Source of the DNA: an uncultured Comamonadaceae bacterium
GTDB lineage: Bacteria > Pseudomonadota > Gammaproteobacteria > Burkholderiales > Burkholderiaceae
Assembly: GCA_946482595.1 (NCBI GenBank)
Contig: CAMLSD010000087.1
Location: 1 to 20,608, forward strand
Direction: 5' to 3'
DNA: 20,608 nucleotides
The notes under the pieces are model-generated. The model worked only from the letters and a program-made list of their open reading frames with translations. It did not search any database and was not told where the DNA came from. Positions 15,801 through 20,608 of this stretch are shown here, in pieces. The position numbers and the translations under genes are program-made. The stretch's first letter is position 1. Each line of letters opens with the position of its first letter.

Positions 15801-18040
15801 ACGGCGGCGACGCCAACATGCGCGACTCGCGCAGCCTGCCGCGCAAGGTCAAGCTGGTCGACCTCTTCAGCGGCCCCGTGGCGCTCAACGCCCAGGGCGA
15901 GGCGGAGATCCCCCTGGACATCCCCGACTTCAACGGCACGCTGCGCCTGATGGCGGTGGTGGCATCGCCCGAGCGCTTTGGCAGCGGCCAGGCCGAGATG
16001 GTGGCCGCGGCCCCCGTGGTGGCCGAACTCGCCATGCCCCGGTTCATCTCGCCGGGCGATGCGGCCACCATCGCGCTGGACGTGACCAACCTCAGTGGTG
16101 CACCGCAGGAGCTGCAGGTGAAGCTCGAAGGCGCCGACCCGGTGGCCGTGCGCGATGGCGTGCGCAGCCTGAGCCTGAAGCATCAGCAACGCACCACGCT
16201 GCGATTTGCCGCGGAGGCGACCGATGCCTATGGCCTGGGGCGTCTGCGACTGGTCGTGACGAGTGCGTCAGGGCTCAGGATCGAGCGTGAGTCGGTGCTG
16301 CAGGTGCAGCCACCGGTGCCTCAGGAGCGCGACATCCGCCGCGTCAAGCTCGACCCGGCGGGCAGCTACCGCGTCGACCCGGCCTGGCTGGGCAAGTACT
16401 ACCCGGCTTCGGCCAATGTGAGCCTGACGGTGTCGAACAAGCCGCCGCTCAACATCAACCGGCTGGTGAAGGGCTTGCTCGACTATCCATATGGCTGCCT
16501 CGAACAGACCACCAGCGCAGCCTATCCGCACCTGTTCATCGACGAGGCCGCAGCCAAGGCGGCGGGCCTGGAACCCCGCTCACGCGACGAACGGGCGCAG
16601 AAGGTCGATGCGGCCATCGGCCGCCTGGCCGGCATGCAGCGCGCCAGCGGTGGCTACACCCTGTGGGGTGACGGGGCCTACGAGGCCTGGCTGTCGGCCT
16701 ATGTGATGGGCTTCCTGCAGGACGCGCGCGAACAAGGCTTCACCGTCCCGGACAAGATGGTCCGCGATGGTCAGGCCTGGCTGCTGCAGCAACTGCAGCA
16801 GGCCCCCAACCGCTTTGCCACCTTGCCGAAGTCGAGCCAGCCCGATGCGTCGGGCGCCGTGAACTCGCGTGAGTACGAGCTGCTGCGCGACAGCCACAAG
16901 CGCTTCGCGGAACTGGCCCATGTCGGCTACGTGCTTGCGCGCGACCAGAAGGCGCCGCTGGCCATGCTGCGCTATCTGCACGACCAGGCGCGTGACCGGG
17001 CCCGGTCGCCGCTGCCGCTGGTGCACCTGGCCATTGCGCTGAAGCTGATGGGCGACGAGAACCGCGCCCAGGTCGCACTGGACGATGCCATGAAACGCGG
17101 CTACGGCATCCGCGTGGCGAACGCCTCGTCCGACTGGACCTACGAATGGCTGGGCGACTATGGCTCGCATCCGCGCGATCTCGCACTGGCCTACGCACTG
17201 CTCGTCCGCCATGACCTGAAGCACCCCCGCCGCGAGAACCTGCTGTTCGACCTGGCCAATCGCCTGGGCGGGCGCCAGTACTACTCGACGCAGGAGCGCA
17301 TGGCCTTGTTCCTGGCCGCGCGTGCCGCCGGCGGCCAGTCCGACACCGAGTGGACCGCCCGCCTGGCGGTCGGCGAGCAGATGCAGGCCATCAGCTCGCG
17401 CACCACCGAGATGCGATCGCTGTCGGCGGCCGACATCGAACGCGGCGTCACGCTGACCAGCCAGCACGGCGAGGCGCTGTTTGTCGAACTCGAGCTGAGC
17501 GGCTACCCGACCCAGGCGCCGCCGTACCGTGCCGACGTGATCGAGCTCAGGCGCGAGTGGTTCGAGCTTGACGGCCGGGCCTGGTCCGGACGCCCGCTGA
17601 AGGTCGGCGACATGCTGGTCGTGCGACTCACCGCCAAGGCGCGCCAGCGCATCGAGGACGGGCTGATCGTCGACCGCATCCCGGCAGGCTTCGAGGTCGA
17701 GAACATGAACCTGTCCCAAGGTCCACGCGCCGAGGAGTTCGTGATCGGCGGGGTCAACGTGGCTCAGGCCATGGGCGATCCGCGCATCAAGCACCGCGAG
17801 TACCGCGACGACCGCTATGTGGCCGCGGCCCGGCTGGAGCAGGGCCAGATCAACGTCTTCTACATGGTGCGTGTGGTCAGCCCCGGCCGGTTTGTCGTGC
17901 CGGCACCGTTTGCCGAGGACATGTACCGGCCCGAGCTGCGCGGCGTGGGGCTCACCGCCAATCCGGTGACCATCGCCGACCCGCGCGGCGGCACCGTGCC
18001 CGAGGCGGCCGCAGCGCCGGCCTCGGCGGCCTCGCGCTGA
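12899..18040 (+). CDS. yfhM: Bacterial alpha-2-macroglobulin, YfhM-like, thioester-containing
   Basis: A 1713-residue periplasmic protease-trap protein; E. coli YfhM is about 1650. The thioester motif is intact: YGCLEQT with C1200 and Q1203, which would cross-link to an attacking protease. Earlier macroglobulin-type repeats include a membrane-proximal domain starting FVALDCKARLLDDRPALTVAFSQPLD, the MG2-like LFTYAGRDLYRPGETFNVSVL, and LFSGPVALNAQGEAEIPLDIPDFNGTLRLMAVVAS (989 onward), typical of the A2M domain before the thioester domain. The N-terminus has a hydrophobic helix (about residues 9-27) followed by a Gly/Ser/Pro linker and no lipobox cysteine, so it looks membrane-anchored instead of lipidated. 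An acidic Gly-rich loop sits at about 229-246. GGGAGG precedes the ATG by eight bases. It is 31 bases from pbpC, the usual partner. Known role of the family: guarding the periplasm when the wall is breached. Confidence 0.94.
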   Translation: MLQSTTSKVLMGAAAVVAVVAAGWFYAAQKGGPLPGGSTGAAAGDPNAPFVALDCKARLLDDRPALTVAFSQPLDRNQSLSEYIKVVDLGPLSGAAEPATETRKTDNAPKTAAGERPTEGRIVQGNWTLGDNARIAYFPFIQPQRQFRIEVQAGLASGDGVKLADGKRCEVASDAMAPSYYFASRGVVLPAGQNGGLPIVTVNQPEVDVQFLRVEPDELPRFFERVAGSRSGGSGDEEDEGYYNENSTYKGRVSGWELDQLQRSTRSVYLGRFRTDDTPNRRHVTFLPVEGIKELRDPGVYIAVMAQPGRFAEDYQVTYFYVSDIGVHVHRYSRTLDAFATSLKSGKGLKGVEFELLDEHARSVARATADGNGHAAFESVPASARLLVGRQGGEMTVIVLREPGLDLSEFDVGGHLSRNAKLFTYAGRDLYRPGETFNVSVLSRNADGKAVPAGPLQAVLKRPDGRTVQTATWRPHERITGYYQRGMNLPADAQTGTWLLELRADPGAPQADAVWKFQVEEFLPERMKLELKTAKPVLMAGDSFDVAVQGDYLFGSPAAGNRLIASVAQERQRLALPRQWPGFIFGDFEDDSRKKREEVSDGALDDSGRAEVTLPADVSGAQSPMLVRGSFSLLESGGRPVVRSIERAIWPAPKLLALRPLFDRDVAQEGGTAQFELIRTDSAGQFAPLPQAAMRLVREDRQYYWRFDDQKGWHSGYTETDEPIDSRNVALTQRTTVSVPVNWGRYRLEVDDPETGLSLRYRFYAGWNAQDAEDIGNRPDRVQLKLARAPLKPGDKAEITINPPHDGTAIVTVEGDRLLWTRRVDVTTKGSTIEIPMDESWARHDLYVTVTAFRPGSQGDRVTPARAVGLVHLPLARDDRKLKVAVTAPAKVLPEKRTSVKVRAEGLQGQAAHVTLSAVDVGILNITRFQTPDPADFFFGKHRYAPELLDMYGKLIEKMEGTVGKLAYGGDANMRDSRSLPRKVKLVDLFSGPVALNAQGEAEIPLDIPDFNGTLRLMAVVASPERFGSGQAEMVAAAPVVAELAMPRFISPGDAATIALDVTNLSGAPQELQVKLEGADPVAVRDGVRSLSLKHQQRTTLRFAAEATDAYGLGRLRLVVTSASGLRIERESVLQVQPPVPQERDIRRVKLDPAGSYRVDPAWLGKYYPASANVSLTVSNKPPLNINRLVKGLLDYPYGCLEQTTSAAYPHLFIDEAAAKAAGLEPRSRDERAQKVDAAIGRLAGMQRASGGYTLWGDGAYEAWLSAYVMGFLQDAREQGFTVPDKMVRDGQAWLLQQLQQAPNRFATLPKSSQPDASGAVNSREYELLRDSHKRFAELAHVGYVLARDQKAPLAMLRYLHDQARDRARSPLPLVHLAIALKLMGDENRAQVALDDAMKRGYGIRVANASSDWTYEWLGDYGSHPRDLALAYALLVRHDLKHPRRENLLFDLANRLGGRQYYSTQERMALFLAARAAGGQSDTEWTARLAVGEQMQAISSRTTEMRSLSAADIERGVTLTSQHGEALFVELELSGYPTQAPPYRADVIELRREWFELDGRAWSGRPLKVGDMLVVRLTAKARQRIEDGLIVDRIPAGFEVENMNLSQGPRAEEFVIGGVNVAQAMGDPRIKHREYRDDRYVAAARLEQGQINVFYMVRVVSPGRFVVPAPFAEDMYRPELRGVGLTANPVTIADPRGGTVPEAAAAPASAASR

Positions 18041-18052
18041 GCCGGCCGGCTC
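18039..18052. repeat. 14-bp perfect palindrome at the macroglobulin stop codon
   Basis: GAGCCGGCCGGCTC is identical to its reverse complement and begins on the last two bases of the yfhM stop codon, 19 bases before pbpC. As RNA it would form only a tight stem with almost no loop. It may be an intergenic processing or attenuation element, or chance in GC-rich DNA. Confidence 0.3.
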
Positions 18053-18071
18053 GAACGCGACGGGGGCCTGC

Positions 18072-20459
18072 ATGCGCTGGCGCTGGTGGCCGGGCTGGGG
18101 TGGGGGTTGGGGTCGGCGGGCTCGCTGGACCCTGGCCGCGGTGCTGGCCGCCGGCCTGCTGGCCGATCAGCTGGCGCCGCTGCCGCTGCCGGCCACCGAC
18201 CGTACGACGGTCGTGCTGGCCGCGGACGGCACACCGCTGCGCACTTATCCGGGCACGGACGGTGTGTGGCGGCAGGTGGTCGGCCCGGACGACGTCTCGC
18301 CGCTCTACCTCGAAGCCCTGGTGGCCTATGAGGACCGCTGGTTCCACTGGCACCCCGGCGTCAACCCGGTCGCGATGGCGCGTGCGGCCTGGCAATGGTG
18401 GCGTGCGGGCAGGGTGGTGTCGGGCGGGTCGACGCTCACGATGCAGGTCGCCCGCATCATCGACCCGCCACCCTCCGGTCACACGCGCAGCCTGGGCGCC
18501 AAGCTGCGCCAGATCCTGCGCGCACTGCAGCTTGAACTGCACCTGGGCAAGCGCGAGATCCTCACGATCTACCTGAACCATGCACCGATGGGTGGCATCG
18601 TCGAAGGGGTCGAGATGGCCAGTCGGGCCTATCTGGGCAAGTCCAGCCGCACGCTGAGCCATGCCGAAGCGGCCATGCTGGCGGCCTTGCCGCAGGCGCC
18701 TTCCAGGCTGCGCCCTGACCGCCATCCGACGGCCGCGCAGGCAGCGCGCGACAAGGTTCTGAACCGCATGATGCAGTTCGGGCTCTGGCGTGCCGCCGAC
18801 GTGGCCGATGCCCGCATCGAGACGGTGGCCGCGCAGCCCATTCGCGGGCAGTGGATCGCCCCGCTGGCGGCCGAGCGGGCGCGACGCGAGGCCCGAACCG
18901 CCGCACGCCGGGCCGGCCGGTCCCCCGGCATGGGCGGCATGGCCCATGCGGTGCAGACCACGCTGGACATCGAGATGCAGACCAGCGTCGAGCGCATGCT
19001 GCTCGATCGCATCGGGCAGTTGCCTCCCAAGGTCTCGATGGCCGTGCTGGTCATGGACAACAGCACCCTCGAAGTCAAGGCTTACGCCGGTTCGGCCGAC
19101 TTCACCGACCCGGACCGCGCCGCCCATGTCGACATGGTGACCGGGGTGCGTTCACCCGGGTCGACGCTCAAGCCCTTCCTGTATGCGCTGGCGCTCGACG
19201 AAGGCCTGGTCCACTCCGAGAGCCTGATGGTCGACGCCCCGCAGTCCTTTGCGGGCTACCAGCCCGGCAACTTCCAGGCCGCCTTCACCGGGCCGGTCAG
19301 CGTGGCCGAGGCCTTGCAGCGATCGCTCAACGTGCCGGCGGTGGACCTGCTGGATCGACTGGGTCCCACACGCTTCGCCTCGATGATGCGTGCAGGCGGC
19401 GTGCGGCTGCGCGTCGGCGCGGGCGTCGAGCCCAACCTCAGCCTGATCCTCGGAGGGGCGGGCACCACACTGGAAGAACTGGTCGGTGCCTATCGCGCGC
19501 TGGCCCGCGGCGGGCGTGCCGGGCGATCCCGCCTGACCCCGGATGCGCCCGTGGTGGAGGCGCGCCTGATGAGCGAAGGCGCGGCCTTCATCGTGCGCGA
19601 CATCCTGGAAGCCGGCGGCCATCCGGACCGGCCCTTCGTGGAAGACGCCCAGACGTCGCGGCGCGTGGCCTGGAAGACCGGCACCAGCTTTGGCTTTCGT
19701 GATGCCTGGGCCATCGGCGTGACCGATGAACACACGCTCGGCGTGTGGGTCGGGCGCCCGGACGGCACCCCCAACCCGGGGTTTTTTGGTGCGAACGTTG
19801 CGGCACCGCTGCTGCGCGACATCGTCGCGGCCCTGCCACCGTCATCGGCCGGCCTGGCAGATGCGGCGGCCCACCGCCGGCAACCCGCCAGCGTGAGCCA
19901 GGTCCTCATCTGCTGGCCGCTGGGCCTGGCCGCCAGCAGCACCGCGCCTGAACACTGCCTGGCGCGCCGCACGGGGTGGGCCCTGCACGGCAGCACACCA
20001 CCCACCTTGCCGGATCGGCATCGCACCGGCGGCCTGCTGGTGCGCGCACCGGCCTGCGACACCCCGGCCGAACCACGCCTGCAGGCCCTGTGGCCCAGCC
20101 CGCTCGAACCCTGGGGGTTGCAGACCAGCGTGCCAGGCTGCGAGCCTTCAAGGCTCGGCCAGGATGTCACACCGGCGGCGGGCGCCGCCCTGCGCATCGC
20201 CGGCCTCGAAAGCAATGCCGTGCTGCGGGCCGTGCCCGGGCAGACCCATGTCGAGGTCACGCTGCGCGCCCTGGGTGCGGCGCCGCCCGCGGCGTCGTAC
20301 TGGCTCGTCAACGGCACCCAGCGCGCCCGCACCGTCGCAGGTGCCCCGGTCACGTTGCAGTTCAACGAGCCCGGCCGGCACGGCATCACCTTGCTCGACG
20401 ACCACGGCCGCCACCACCGCATCGACGTCACCGTGAGATTCCCCGGCACCCCGCGCTGA
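18072..20459 (+). CDS. pbpC: Penicillin-binding protein 1C (bifunctional peptidoglycan synthase)
   Basis: A 795-residue inner-membrane protein with its bulk in the periplasm. A short basic/tryptophan-rich N-terminus precedes one membrane helix (LAAVLAAGLLADQLA). The GT51 glycosyltransferase domain carries YEDRWFHWHPGVNP with catalytic E87, then GGSTLTMQVARI. The transpeptidase domain has SxxK at S364-TLK, SLN at 418-420 and KTG at 535-537, all intact. After that comes the PbpC-specific tail: ICWPLG, WALHGSTPPTLPDR, and a C-terminal BiPBP_C-type domain from about residue 700 (VLRAVPGQTHVEVTLRA). Length is close to E. coli PbpC (about 770). The ATG at 18072 follows GGGGG and lies 31 bases after yfhM, so the two are probably co-transcribed. 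The pairing is classic: the macroglobulin traps proteases where PBP1C repairs the wall. The enzyme's physiological weight in the cell is unclear in the family. Confidence 0.95.
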   Translation: MRWRWWPGWGGGWGRRARWTLAAVLAAGLLADQLAPLPLPATDRTTVVLAADGTPLRTYPGTDGVWRQVVGPDDVSPLYLEALVAYEDRWFHWHPGVNPVAMARAAWQWWRAGRVVSGGSTLTMQVARIIDPPPSGHTRSLGAKLRQILRALQLELHLGKREILTIYLNHAPMGGIVEGVEMASRAYLGKSSRTLSHAEAAMLAALPQAPSRLRPDRHPTAAQAARDKVLNRMMQFGLWRAADVADARIETVAAQPIRGQWIAPLAAERARREARTAARRAGRSPGMGGMAHAVQTTLDIEMQTSVERMLLDRIGQLPPKVSMAVLVMDNSTLEVKAYAGSADFTDPDRAAHVDMVTGVRSPGSTLKPFLYALALDEGLVHSESLMVDAPQSFAGYQPGNFQAAFTGPVSVAEALQRSLNVPAVDLLDRLGPTRFASMMRAGGVRLRVGAGVEPNLSLILGGAGTTLEELVGAYRALARGGRAGRSRLTPDAPVVEARLMSEGAAFIVRDILEAGGHPDRPFVEDAQTSRRVAWKTGTSFGFRDAWAIGVTDEHTLGVWVGRPDGTPNPGFFGANVAAPLLRDIVAALPPSSAGLADAAAHRRQPASVSQVLICWPLGLAASSTAPEHCLARRTGWALHGSTPPTLPDRHRTGGLLVRAPACDTPAEPRLQALWPSPLEPWGLQTSVPGCEPSRLGQDVTPAAGAALRIAGLESNAVLRAVPGQTHVEVTLRALGAAPPAASYWLVNGTQRARTVAGAPVTLQFNEPGRHGITLLDDHGRHHRIDVTVRFPGTPR

Positions 20460-20483
20460 CCCGAGGCAATCCGCGGGTACAAT
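20456..20483 (+). promoter_or_regulatory. tRNA-Pro promoter overlapping the pbpC stop codon
   Basis: CTGACC at 20456-20461 (four of six to TTGACA, containing the pbpC TGA), a 16-bp spacer, then TACAAT at 20478-20483 (five of six). The following GCGCGCC is a GC-rich discriminator as seen at stable-RNA promoters under stringent control. Initiation near 20490 would leave only a few leader bases before the tRNA 5' end. Confidence 0.6.
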
Positions 20484-20492
20484 GCGCGCCTT

Positions 20493-20569
20493 CGGGGTGT
20501 AGCGCAGCCTGGTAGCGCAACTGCTTTGGGAGCAGTGGGTCGGATGTTCGAATCATCTCACCCCGACCA
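20493..20569 (+). tRNA. tRNA-Pro (anticodon TGG)
   Basis: A full 77-base cloverleaf with encoded CCA. Acceptor CGGGGTG (20493-20499) pairs with CACCCCG (20559-20565), discriminator A, then CCA. D-stem GCGC/GCGC at 20502-20505 and 20515-20518. Anticodon stem ACTGC/GCAGT encloses the loop TTTGGGA, giving anticodon TGG at 20527-20529. T-arm GGATG/CATCT with loop TTCGAAT. The C at position 1 (C1-G72 pair) is characteristic of bacterial tRNA-Pro. It reads proline codons CCA/CCG and, with modification, others. Confidence 0.97.
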
Positions 20570-20577
20570 TCTAACTT

Positions 20578-20601
20578 GTTGATTTCATTGAAGAAATCGA
20601 C
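20578..20601 (+). terminator. Hairpin shortly after the tRNA, possible terminator or processing signal
   Basis: GTTGATTTC at 20578-20586 pairs with GAAATCGAC at 20593-20601 (9 bp, one G-U) around the loop ATTGAA, eight bases after the tRNA CCA. A T run, if present, would lie beyond the window edge; the last visible bases CTGCATC show none. Confidence 0.35.
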
Positions 20602-20608
20602 CTGCATC

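Overview
The window is a GC-rich chromosomal segment whose protein sequences look like a betaproteobacterium of the order Burkholderiales (Rubrivivax/Leptothrix/Ideonella-like). This rests on codon use and on my recognition of the proteins, not on a search. Genes are tightly packed and no stretch over 300 bases lacks a gene. I see no transposase, integrase, phage gene, CRISPR array or compositional island. This is housekeeping and catabolic chromosome, not an accessory island, and I did not find an undescribed system.

Layout. (1) Positions 1-803, minus strand: the 5' part of argA (N-acetylglutamate synthase), divergent from hrpA (838-4737), a full-length DEAH-box RNA helicase. A short A+T-rich pocket lies between them. 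(2) Positions 4836-10771: a sugar-uptake operon in the order ROK-family repressor, CUT2 ABC ATPase, permease, periplasmic binding protein, PfkB-family sugar kinase. It resembles the fructose-type frcRBCAK clusters with the order rearranged to R-A-C-B-K. A perfect 23-bp A/T-rich palindrome just upstream of the repressor is the best candidate operator. The binding protein captures the sugar in the periplasm, the permease and ATPase import it, the kinase phosphorylates it, and the repressor presumably senses it. (3) Positions 10841-12782: three smaller genes, namely a DUF457-type membrane-bound metal-dependent hydrolase, a 172-residue protein of unknown function, and a GlsB/YeaQ/YmgE-type small membrane protein. 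(4) Positions 12899-20459: a bacterial alpha-2-macroglobulin (YfhM-like, with an intact thioester motif) followed by pbpC (penicillin-binding protein 1C). This is a well-known pair, thought to trap proteases that breach the envelope and to repair the wall. (5) Positions 20493-20569: a tRNA-Pro(TGG) gene with encoded CCA, whose promoter overlaps the pbpC stop codon.

The points most worth a second look are the palindromic operator, a hairpin plus G-poor leader between the permease and binding-protein genes, the apparent replacement of the macroglobulin lipobox by a membrane anchor, and the unknown 172-residue protein.
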